From Clostridia bacterium (lineage in GTDB: Bacteria > Bacillota > Clostridia > Oscillospirales > Acutalibacteraceae), in the NCBI GenBank assembly GCA_017381035.1, contig JAFOCW010000034.1, forward strand, positions 1 to 46,416: a stretch of DNA of 46,416 nt, read 5' to 3'. The position numbers and the translations under genes were made by a program. Shown in pieces: positions 24,497 to 31,871 of this stretch. The notes beneath the pieces were generated by a model that ran no database searches, was not told the DNA's origin, and saw only the letters and a program-made list of their open reading frames with translations. How positions within the stretch are numbered: position 1 is the first letter of the stretch; each line of letters opens with the position of its first letter.

Positions 24497-24499
24497 AAT

Positions 24500-24667
24500 T
24501 TATTGGTCGGTACCGTCGTAGTTTAAAAAATTTAAAATTTCGGTGTTAAATTCGGCGGTTGGTTTTGTTTCCGCCGTCGGCTCTTCGCCCCTGCGCTTAA
24601 GGCTTCCCGTAATGGCGCCAAGGGCAAAAATAAGGGCGGTATAAACCAAAATAATGGCCGTTATCAT
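24500..24667 (-). CDS. 55-residue phage membrane protein
   Basis: This short reading frame begins at an ATG that overlaps the terminase stop by four bases (ATGA), a standard sign of translational coupling. The product has one N-terminal transmembrane helix (MITAIILVYTALIFALGAIT) and a hydrophilic, Thr/Glu-rich tail ending in YDGTDQ. No family is recognised. Because it sits between terminase and scaffold it belongs to the phage cassette. Confidence 0.7.
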   Translation of the reverse strand: MITAIILVYTALIFALGAITGSLKRRGEEPTAETKPTAEFNTEILNFLNYDGTDQ

Positions 24668-25917
24668 ACGTCCCAACCCCCTTTCATTTTGCTGTAGCTT
24701 GTAATTTCGCCGGCGCCGCCCCGTTTAACATCGTAAAAGGCGTAGCGCATGGCGTCCATTAAGTGATTGTTGCAGTCCTTCGGGGTATTTTCGGCAGTTT
24801 TGTCCCAACAATAACTGCTAAGCTCTGCCACCGTGTTTTTGCATTTGGGGTTAACGGTTATAAAATATTCACTTATATTCATAATTCCGTTAATAATGCT
24901 GTCCTTACCCTTTACCGACGGTAAAATCCGCACTATTCCAAGCCGTTTTAGGTCGTCGTTGCTTTTGGGCTCGGCGCTGTCGGCACGAATGCGCTCCTTG
25001 GCGTAACCCTTTTCCTTTATGGCGGCGGCAATATCGCAGTTAAGCATACGTTTTTTGTAAATTTCATCGAACACGTATATCTCTTTTGTCTTTTTGTTAA
25101 CCTTTAAGGCAATAAATGCCGTCGGGTCGGACGTATAGCCGTAGTCAAGGCCGAAAAAGGCTTCCCATTCGTCAGAGTTTGTGTCTTTAACCCCTTCGCA
25201 CCAATTTTCATATACAAGCCCGTCGGTTATACCCCACTCGCCAAGCCCTGCAACCCTGTACCGTCTTGGGTGCTCGGCCTTCAGTTTTTCGAATACTGCG
25301 TGGTCGGTGGCATCTAAAAACTCGTTTACAAGGTAGTTTGTGGTAAAGGTATCGGTATCGTCCGACCTTTTATCGAAAAATCTTGCCTTTAACCAATGCT
25401 TTTCGCTCCACGGGTTGAAGGTTATGGTCGTTTGCTTGAAAAGGGGCGGCGGCAAAGCGCCGCGCGGCACCGATAAATCAAGCTTTTCAAAATCTTCAAG
25501 GCTGTCAATTTCAAAGGCTTCTTCCACCCAAACAAAGTTTAAATACCCCTTTTCAACCGTTGTGCCTGCAAGCTTTAATACGTCGTCAAAGCCACGGAAA
25601 ATAATTTTTTGCCCCGTTGGCAGATAGGTCATCTCCAGCGGCGAGGTATTGTTTTTAAAAAGGTGGGCAACCCCCAACTTTTCCTGCGCCCATTTAAGCT
25701 GTGCAAAGGTGGAGTCCTTGTGGGTGTTCATAACCGCACGCACAACAAGCAGATTACTGCCGGGGTATTTCAGCAGGCGGTATATGTGGTTCAGTGCGGT
25801 GGTTGCGCTTTTTTTGGAAGCCTTGCCCCCTTTTAGCACACGGTACCGCTTTTTCGAATTCCAGAATTCGTCGTAACCGCCGCCCACCGCCGCACTAAGT
25901 GCTATTTTTGATATCAT
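24664..25917 (-). CDS. phage terminase large subunit (PBSX family)
   Basis: This 417-residue DNA-packaging motor has an ATPase and a nuclease domain. The Walker A-like loop is LKGGKASKKSATTAL (residues about 28-42), a form of the GGxGSxKS loop seen in Clostridia PBSX-type terminases. Walker B is LNFVWVEEAFEI. The nuclease acids are in FFGLDYGYTSDPTAF, RIRADSAEPK and NHLMDAMRYAFYD. It is intact. The ATG at 25917 lies inside the terS reading frame, overlapping by 23 nt. Confidence 0.92.
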   Translation of the reverse strand: MISKIALSAAVGGGYDEFWNSKKRYRVLKGGKASKKSATTALNHIYRLLKYPGSNLLVVRAVMNTHKDSTFAQLKWAQEKLGVAHLFKNNTSPLEMTYLPTGQKIIFRGFDDVLKLAGTTVEKGYLNFVWVEEAFEIDSLEDFEKLDLSVPRGALPPPLFKQTTITFNPWSEKHWLKARFFDKRSDDTDTFTTNYLVNEFLDATDHAVFEKLKAEHPRRYRVAGLGEWGITDGLVYENWCEGVKDTNSDEWEAFFGLDYGYTSDPTAFIALKVNKKTKEIYVFDEIYKKRMLNCDIAAAIKEKGYAKERIRADSAEPKSNDDLKRLGIVRILPSVKGKDSIINGIMNISEYFITVNPKCKNTVAELSSYCWDKTAENTPKDCNNHLMDAMRYAFYDVKRGGAGEITSYSKMKGGWDV

Positions 25918-26182
25918 CTATAAGCACCACCCCACTAATATCTTTATTTTCGGGCTCTAAGCGCAGAAAGATTTCTTTAAGCGCCGCAAGGTCGCCCTTG
26001 GCCGCCTTTTCAAAAAGGGCGGCGGCAAGAAGGGTAAGCTTGGTTGGGTTTTTAAGGGTTATTCCCTTTTCCGTAAGGTCGGCCTTTTCACTTTCGCTAA
26101 GCTTTAGCGAGGTTATTTTTTTAAGCTCGTTTTCTATTCCTTTTGCCAAAGACTTACCGCCCCCTTCCCGTTTTTCTGCCAC
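25895..26182 (-). CDS. putative terminase small subunit, probably 5'-truncated or rebuilt
   Basis: The last 80 or so residues (SEKADLTEKGITLKNPTKLT then AAKGDLAALKEIFLRL) fit the C-terminal half of small terminase subunits that precede PBSX-type large subunits. No N-terminal DNA-binding helix-turn-helix is seen. The same frame stays open to 26323, but that part translates a terminator and the 87-bp repeat, so it is not genuine. Candidate starts are GTG 26182 (used here, no good ribosome site) and TTG 26149, which has GAAGGGGG 9 nt upstream and may be better. Confidence 0.55.
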   Translation of the reverse strand: MAEKREGGGKSLAKGIENELKKITSLKLSESEKADLTEKGITLKNPTKLTLLAAALFEKAAKGDLAALKEIFLRLEPENKDISGVVLIDDIKNST

Positions 26183-26193
26183 TAATTTTAGCA

Positions 26194-26236
26194 ACAAAAA
26201 AACCGCCCCACCACGACATAAATCGTAGTGAAGCGG
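26194..26236 (-). terminator. terminator separating putP from the phage cassette
   Basis: A 14-bp stem (26203-26216 with 26223-26236, including G-U pairs) is followed on the minus strand by TTTTTTT. It stops transcription arriving from lysS-putP just before the terminase genes. Confidence 0.85.
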
Positions 26237-26248
26237 ACATTCTTTTAG

Positions 26249-26335
26249 TGTGTAGGGCGCGACGGTACGGCTTACGCCCAGACCCTTTTGTCCTTCGGAC
26301 ATTTCCCCTATGAGGGGAATCATCTCGACGCGCCG
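26249..26335 (-). repeat. 87-bp interspersed repeat (copy 2)
   Basis: By eye this is identical to 10252-10338 in inverted orientation. It lies directly after the putP stop and before a rho-independent terminator, the same arrangement as at copy 1, where the next feature is also a terminator stem. Confidence 0.9.
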
Positions 26336-26342
26336 TTTTTAA

Positions 26343-27863
26343 TTAATCATCAAGTTCGGGGTTGGTTGCGGTTTCAAAAATTGCAAGGGTTTCGCCGTCG
26401 GGCTTTTTGGTAAGAAGCGCAACTATAACCGATGCGGCAAGGCCTGCTAAGAAGCCGGGAATAAGCTCGTAAATTCCGGTAGATGCCGAAAGACCCGTAA
26501 AGAGCCAAACAACGTCTACAACGGCGCCCGTAACAACACCTGCTAATGCGCCCTGATAGTTAAAGCGCTTCCAGAAAAGTGAAAGTATAACAACCGGACC
26601 AAATGCCGAGCCGAAGCCTGCCCAGGCATTTTCAACAAGGTTCATAATGGCTTGAGCACCACTTCCCTTGCTGCTTGCAATAAAGTAGGCAATAACAGCA
26701 ACAATTACAACAACTGCTCTGCCAATCCACATAACTTCTTTATCTTTAGCGCCTTTACGAATAAGGGGCTTATAAATATCGGAAGTAAAGGAAGACGAAG
26801 CAACTAAAAGCTGGCTGTCGGCGGTAGACATTGAAGCCGCAATTATTGCTGACATTAAAAGACCTGCAAGTACGGGGTGGAAATATTTTTTGGCAAGCTC
26901 AATAAATACCATTTTCTGACTGCCGTCGGCTAAAATTTCGGGGCCTAAAATCATACGGCCAAGAATTGCCATAACGCTTACTGCGCCAAGCGCAATTACA
27001 ACCCAAACAATAGCAACTGTTGCAGCGGTATTAACTTCTTTTGCCTTACGAATAGACATAAAGCGAACAAGAATGTGGGGCATACCGAAGTAGCCAAGAC
27101 CCCACGCAAGACCCGAAGCAATATCTTGCCAGGTTGCTTCGAAGGGGGTGCCAACGAAGGCGCAGGCAACTTCTGTGGTGCCGTCTAAATATGTATAGGT
27201 TTCCTTTAAATATTCGGGGTTAGCATCGCCCGAAACGGCCGCTAAAATGGGAACGGCAAGAACAGCCGCAAGCATTAAGAAGCCCTGGAAAAAGTCGGTC
27301 CAGCAAACAGCCTTAAAGCCGCCCATAAAGGTATAAACAAGAATAATTGCGCCGAATATAAGCATTGCAACGCCCTTATCAAGTGTGGGGAAAACGGTTG
27401 TGAAAACGTCGGTACCTGCAACGAAGGCCGATGCAACGTAAACGGTAAAGCAGACAAGGAAAATAAGTGCGCAAACGGTTTGAAGCACGGTTTTTCCGCC
27501 GCCGAAACGGTTGGAAAGATATTGCGGTAAGGTTATGGCATCGCCCGATGCCTTTGAAAAGCGGCGAAGTCTTTTAGCAGTAAAAATCCAGTTAGCCGCA
27601 GTACCTAAAGCAAGACCGATACCAATCCATACTTCACCAAAGCCAAAGGCTAAAATTGAACCGGGAAGGCCCATTAAAAGCCAGGCCGACATATCTGATG
27701 CCTGAGCGGAAAGTGCGGTTACCCAAGGGCCCATATTTCTTCCGCCAAGGAAGTATTCTTTTTCTCCGCCGCCTTTCGACTTAAAGAAGAAAACGAAACC
27801 AATTGCAAGAACTACAAGGAAATAGAACGCAAAGGCAACTATATGCCACATTTGTTTTGTCAT
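26343..27863 (-). CDS. putP: sodium/proline symporter
   Basis: The 506-residue sodium:solute symporter imports proline with Na+. The N-terminal SSS pattern EYFLGGRNMGPWVTALSAQA then SDMSAWLLMGLPG, and later GFKAVCWTDFFQGFLM and AIIAASMSTADSQLLVASS, match PutP closely. About 12-13 transmembrane helices are visible. ATG at 27863 with AAGAGGTG upstream, 19 bp after the lysyl-tRNA synthetase stop, so the two are co-transcribed. Confidence 0.93.
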   Translation of the reverse strand: MTKQMWHIVAFAFYFLVVLAIGFVFFFKSKGGGEKEYFLGGRNMGPWVTALSAQASDMSAWLLMGLPGSILAFGFGEVWIGIGLALGTAANWIFTAKRLRRFSKASGDAITLPQYLSNRFGGGKTVLQTVCALIFLVCFTVYVASAFVAGTDVFTTVFPTLDKGVAMLIFGAIILVYTFMGGFKAVCWTDFFQGFLMLAAVLAVPILAAVSGDANPEYLKETYTYLDGTTEVACAFVGTPFEATWQDIASGLAWGLGYFGMPHILVRFMSIRKAKEVNTAATVAIVWVVIALGAVSVMAILGRMILGPEILADGSQKMVFIELAKKYFHPVLAGLLMSAIIAASMSTADSQLLVASSSFTSDIYKPLIRKGAKDKEVMWIGRAVVVIVAVIAYFIASSKGSGAQAIMNLVENAWAGFGSAFGPVVILSLFWKRFNYQGALAGVVTGAVVDVVWLFTGLSASTGIYELIPGFLAGLAASVIVALLTKKPDGETLAIFETATNPELDD

Positions 27864-27882
27864 TTAAAACACCTCTTAAATA

Positions 27883-29886
27883 TTAGTGAATGGCTGTTCC
27901 TGCGGGAACCGAATCGTCCACAAAAATAACCTTACAGCCACATTCTTCTGCGGAAGCCGCAATAAGCATACCGTCTGACTTAACGCCCGAGAATTTAGCC
28001 GGCTTTAAGTTTGCAATAACAATAATCTTTTTACCTACAAGCTCTTCGGGTTTGTAGTCGTTCTTAATGGAAGAAACAATTACTCTGCCCTCAAGGCCGT
28101 CGTCTAAGGTAAGCTTTAAGCAGGAATGAGATTTTTTAATTTCTTCTGCCTTTAAGATTTTGCAAACACGCATATCAACCTTATCGAAGGTATCAATTTC
28201 AATTTGTTCTTTAATGGGGTCTGCCTTGGGAGCAGCAGCCTGAGCTGCGGCTTCGGCCTCGGCCTTAGCCTTTTCGTCGGCTTCCTTTTCGGCATCGGTC
28301 TGGTCGTAGGAAAAATCAAGCAGCTTTACATAGCGGTCTTTTTCAACTGCATAAAGGAAAAGGTAAAGACGTGGGCCCTGCTCTTTATCTATAAGAAGCT
28401 TGTACACGTTCTTAAAGAACTTGCCCTGAATTGCCTTTAATGCCTTTGGCTCAAGGTCTTCGCCGTAGATGCGCTTGGGTATAGCGTAAAGCTCGCTGTT
28501 GAGGTCGTCAAGGCTATAGCCGTCGGTAGATAAATATTCGAACAGCATTTTAACAGCCTGCTTTTCCTGCTCGTCAAGGGTGGCGTAAACTTCGAAATTG
28601 CGTGTTAAACGAAGCTTATTAACACTTTCGGGCGAGCACTGTTCAAGCCAGAAGCGTGCACGTTCAAGCCTTTCCTTGAACTGTTCATATTTATAAGGAG
28701 TACCGATTTTTTCGAACACGGTTTCAAGCATGGGAATATTGAAGTCTACAATAGAACCTAAAGAAACTAAAAGTTGCATTGAAACGGTTTCTGCTGTTCT
28801 GCCTTCAATAAGCGCGCCTTCCATAATGGAAGAAATGTGCTCGTCTGCACGGCCTTCGGTGTAGGCCGACATCATACGGTCGAATTCGAAATACTGACGT
28901 AAAATTTCGTCATCGAAGCAGAAGTTAAAGGCCTTTGTAGGCTCGGTTTTAGAATAAAGCCATAAAATAATTTCGGGGTCGTAAAGCTTAAGAAGGGTAT
29001 CGGGGGTAAGGTTAAGACCCGAAGAACCCGACATTTTGCCGGTTGTGCCCTTTATACCAATAAATTCGTAACCCTGGAAAATGGGTGCTTCAAAACCGAA
29101 AATCTTTTCGGAAATAATGCGGCTTGTCTGGTAAGAGCCTGTGGGAGAAGCGTGGTCTTTTCCGCCCGGTTCGAAGTCTACGCCTTCGTACATCCAACGC
29201 ATAGGCCAGTCTATTTTCCAGGCAAGCTTGCAGTTAAAGTCGGTTTCAAAATTAAAGGTGCCGTGATGTCCGCATTCGCAGGTGTATTCTGCTACTGTGC
29301 AGTCGTCGGAAAGGCTTGTAATTTTGGTTGTATCTTTACCGCAGTGGGCGCAGTAAATGCCAACGGGGTAATAGTTCTTTCTTTCGTCTTCGGTTGCATC
29401 TTGGGTACGGAAGGAATCGAGTATATCGAAAATTTCTTCACGGTGCTTAAGTGCGTGAATAACGTGTTTTGCGTATTTTCCGCTTCTGTACTGGCTTGCC
29501 TGGTAACGATAGTCCATATCTATACCAAACCTTTTAATAGAAGCTTCAAATTCGTTTTGGAAATGCTTTGCGTAAGATTCGCAACAACCGAACGGGTCGG
29601 GCGCATCTACGTAGGGCTGACCAATATATTTTTCGAAGCCTTCGGTAATGGCGGCAACGTTTACGGGCACCTTACGAAGACGGTCGAATTCGTCCCAAGA
29701 GAAAAGGAGCCTTGCCTTTTTGCCCATTTTACGAAGGGCCTTAACAACAAAATAGCTTGTTGCAATATCACGGAAGTTACCAATATGAATTGAGCCGGAC
29801 GGGGAAATACCCGCAGCGCAAACGTATTCTTCCTTGTTAGGATTACGGTCAATAATCTTCTTTGCAATTTCTTCTGACCAATGCAT
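27883..29886 (-). CDS. lysS: class I lysyl-tRNA synthetase with C-terminal tRNA-binding domain
   Basis: This enzyme charges tRNA-Lys. It is the class I type (LysK), not the common class II. The Rossmann signature is SPSGSIHIGN (HIGN at 34-37), and KMSGS at 284-288 is the KMSKS counterpart. Cys pairs at 179/182 and 203/205 may bind zinc. Class I LysRS is usually about 500-530 residues. Here an Ala/Glu-rich linker (EKAKAEAEAAAQAAAPKAD) leads to an extra domain of about 100 residues (IDTFDKVDMRVCKILKAEEI, KKIIVIANLKPAKFSGVKSD) of the Trbp111/EMAP II kind. The ATG at 29886 is chosen over GTG 29895, which lies in the AGAGGTG ribosome site. Confidence 0.94.
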   Translation of the reverse strand: MHWSEEIAKKIIDRNPNKEEYVCAAGISPSGSIHIGNFRDIATSYFVVKALRKMGKKARLLFSWDEFDRLRKVPVNVAAITEGFEKYIGQPYVDAPDPFGCCESYAKHFQNEFEASIKRFGIDMDYRYQASQYRSGKYAKHVIHALKHREEIFDILDSFRTQDATEDERKNYYPVGIYCAHCGKDTTKITSLSDDCTVAEYTCECGHHGTFNFETDFNCKLAWKIDWPMRWMYEGVDFEPGGKDHASPTGSYQTSRIISEKIFGFEAPIFQGYEFIGIKGTTGKMSGSSGLNLTPDTLLKLYDPEIILWLYSKTEPTKAFNFCFDDEILRQYFEFDRMMSAYTEGRADEHISSIMEGALIEGRTAETVSMQLLVSLGSIVDFNIPMLETVFEKIGTPYKYEQFKERLERARFWLEQCSPESVNKLRLTRNFEVYATLDEQEKQAVKMLFEYLSTDGYSLDDLNSELYAIPKRIYGEDLEPKALKAIQGKFFKNVYKLLIDKEQGPRLYLFLYAVEKDRYVKLLDFSYDQTDAEKEADEKAKAEAEAAAQAAAPKADPIKEQIEIDTFDKVDMRVCKILKAEEIKKSHSCLKLTLDDGLEGRVIVSSIKNDYKPEELVGKKIIVIANLKPAKFSGVKSDGMLIAASAEECGCKVIFVDDSVPAGTAIH

Positions 29887-29921
29887 AAAACACACCTCTG
29901 AATTTTAAAACATAATAATTT

Positions 29922-29950
29922 ATTATACATATATTGACAATTTTAGTCAA
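29922..29950 (-). promoter_or_regulatory. promoter of the lysS-putP operon
   Basis: On the minus strand, TTGACT (29945-29950) and TATAAT (29922-29927) are 17 bp apart. An inverted repeat (attgac...gtcaat, 29933-29951) covers the -35 and could bind a regulator. No T-box is evident in the leader of about 30 nt. Confidence 0.75.
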
Positions 29951-30009
29951 TACTTTATTGAACTAAACAGAACCAATGGCAACTGTTACCCGTGCCAAAG
30001 GCTACTAAT

Positions 30010-30113
30010 ATAAATGCGTCGCAGACACATTAATTTATGCGAAGCATAACCTTCATACACCGAAGGTGCCCTTAATTATGCGAAAGCATACCATCATACG
30101 CCTAAGGCGTGCA
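30010..30113. repeat. mini-hairpin array A3 abutting the GT2 stop codon
   Basis: After a gcgtcgcagacac module come tatgc-gaa-gcata (30036-30048), cacc-gaa-ggtg (30058-30068), tatgc-gaaa-gcata (30077-30090) and acgcc-taa-ggcgt (30098-30110), spaced by ccttcat, ccttaat and ccatcat. The last gcatcat provides the TGA of the glycosyltransferase gene. Order and sequence parallel array A2. Confidence 0.85.
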
Positions 30114-31067
30114 TCATTCATCTGCTTCGGCCCTGTCGGCCACTATATACCGTGGTCTTGCCTTTGTTTCCATATAAATTTTACCGATATATTCGCCTAT
30201 AACGCCAATGCACAGAATTTGTGCGCCGCCGAAAAAGCAGATAATTGCCACAAGGGATGCCCAACCTGCAACGGTGGAGCTTAAAAAATAGGAAATAACC
30301 GACCAGATTATACCCACCACGCTTAGCGCCATTACAAAAATGCCGAAAGCGGTTATAAGGTGAATGGGTTTAACCGATAAGCTTGTTATGCCGTTAAGCG
30401 CAAGCTTTAGCATCTTGCTAAGCGGGTAGTGGCTTTTGCCCGCAAGTCTGACGGTTCGGTTATAATAAACGGTTGCCGTTTTAAAGCCCACAAGGGTAAC
30501 CATACCACGAAGGTAAAGGTTAACTTCCTTAAATTCGGCCAAGGCTTCAAGCGCACGTGCCGACATTAAGCGGTAGTCGGCGTGGTTGTAAACCGTTTGT
30601 ACCCCAAGCTTTTCAAGCAGTTTGTAAAACAAATGGGCGCTTCCCCTTTTAAACTTGGTATCGGTTTTACGGGAAGCACGCACACCGTAAACAATATCGC
30701 AACCCTTTTTGTAGTGCTTAAGCATTTCGTCCACGGCGTTAATATCGTCCTGCCCGTCGCAGTCTATGCTGACCGTAACGTCGCAAAGCTCTTTTGCTTC
30801 CATAAGGCCACCGAGCAGTGCGTTCTGGTGCCCCATATTGCGACTAAGCGATATGCCTGCATAGTGCTTGTTCATACTGACAAGGTTTTTTATAATTTCC
30901 CAGGTGTTATCGGACGAGCCGTCGTTTACAAAAAACACACGGCTTTGGTCGCTTATTTCGCCTGCCGCAACCAACTCTTCAATTTTATTTAAAAAGGTTG
31001 GTGCGGTAACCGGCAAAACGGCCTCTTCGTTATAACACGGTATTACCAGATACAGTTTTGGAGTCAT
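30114..31067 (-). CDS. GT2 glycosyltransferase, polyprenyl-phosphate type (GtrB/DPM1-like)
   Basis: This 317-residue protein would transfer a sugar from a nucleotide to a lipid carrier at the inner membrane face. The catalytic part has LVIPCYNEEAVLPVT, FVNDGSSDNTWEII, SRNMGHQNALLGGLMEA and the DxD-type VSIDCDGQDD, followed by the QxxRW-like region. Two transmembrane helices follow (residues about 235-262 and 268-292), as in GtrB/CsbB proteins. It is last in the rlmB operon, 12 bp after tatD. The sugar is unknown. Confidence 0.9.
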   Translation of the reverse strand: MTPKLYLVIPCYNEEAVLPVTAPTFLNKIEELVAAGEISDQSRVFFVNDGSSDNTWEIIKNLVSMNKHYAGISLSRNMGHQNALLGGLMEAKELCDVTVSIDCDGQDDINAVDEMLKHYKKGCDIVYGVRASRKTDTKFKRGSAHLFYKLLEKLGVQTVYNHADYRLMSARALEALAEFKEVNLYLRGMVTLVGFKTATVYYNRTVRLAGKSHYPLSKMLKLALNGITSLSVKPIHLITAFGIFVMALSVVGIIWSVISYFLSSTVAGWASLVAIICFFGGAQILCIGVIGEYIGKIYMETKARPRYIVADRAEADE

Positions 31068-31079
31068 TCTGTTCTCCTT

Positions 31080-31871
31080 TTAAATGCCGAACAGTTCTTC
31101 GGCATTTTTTGCGGTTACTTTTAAAACTTCGTCTACACTGACGCCCTTAATTTCGGCAAGTGTTTGCGCCACGTAAATTATAAGGGCCGAATGGTTTGTT
31201 TTGCCACGGAAGGGCTCGGGCGCCATATAGGGCGCATCGGTTTCAAGTAAAATCTTTTCAAGCGGAATTTCCCTTGCAACTTCCTTTAAAACCCTGCCGT
31301 TTTTAAAGGTTAACACTCCGCCAACGCCAATATACATTCCAAGTTTTACAATTTCTTTTGCCATTTCTACACTGCCCGAAAAGCAGTGTACAACGCCACG
31401 TGGCTTGTGTGTTTTTAAAATTTCCATTGTGTCGGCGTGGGCATCACGGTCGTGCACAATAATTGGAAGGTCGGCCTTTTTTGCAAGCTCAATATGCTTT
31501 ACGAACTCACGCTGTTGCCTTTCCTTATTGTCGGGGCGCCAATAGTAATCGAGCCCCGTTTCGCCAACGGCTACAACTCGCTCGGTTTTAATTATTTCAT
31601 AAAGGCGGTCGTAATCTATTTCGGTATCGTCGGGAATTTCGCTTGGGTGGAAGGCTATGGCGGTAAAGCAAAAATCGTACTTGCGGCTAAGCTGTAAGCA
31701 CTCTTCAATTCTTTGGTAATCGGTGCCGCAGTTTACAATTTTTTTAACACCGTATTCCTTCATTGCCTCTATTATTTCATCCCGAAAGCCGTCGAACCGT
31801 TCGTCGTTAAGGTGGGCGTGGGAATCTACAATGCTGTCTTTAGGTGCCCTATAGGTTGGGAGCTCAAACAT
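31080..31871 (-). CDS. tatD: TatD family metal-dependent hydrolase
   Basis: The 263-residue TIM-barrel metallohydrolase of the TatD DNase family has all metal-site motifs: VDSHAHLND, ETGLDYYW, IIVHDRDAH, VHCFSG and ETDAPYMAP. Members are 3'-5' DNases or D-aminoacyl hydrolases. It directly follows metG with a one-base overlap. metG-tatD adjacency is very common in Firmicutes, which supports both calls. Confidence 0.94.
   Translation of the reverse strand: MFELPTYRAPKDSIVDSHAHLNDERFDGFRDEIIEAMKEYGVKKIVNCGTDYQRIEECLQLSRKYDFCFTAIAFHPSEIPDDTEIDYDRLYEIIKTERVVAVGETGLDYYWRPDNKERQQREFVKHIELAKKADLPIIVHDRDAHADTMEILKTHKPRGVVHCFSGSVEMAKEIVKLGMYIGVGGVLTFKNGRVLKEVAREIPLEKILLETDAPYMAPEPFRGKTNHSALIIYVAQTLAEIKGVSVDEVLKVTAKNAEELFGI

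Noticed and set aside
15155..26182. Ordinary complete prophage
   Set aside because: No integrase, repressor, replication or tail-length genes and no visible att repeats; called a structural cassette instead.
29896..30009. T-box or lysine riboswitch upstream of lysyl-tRNA synthetase
   Set aside because: The predicted leader is only about 30 nt, with no T-box sequence or terminator.
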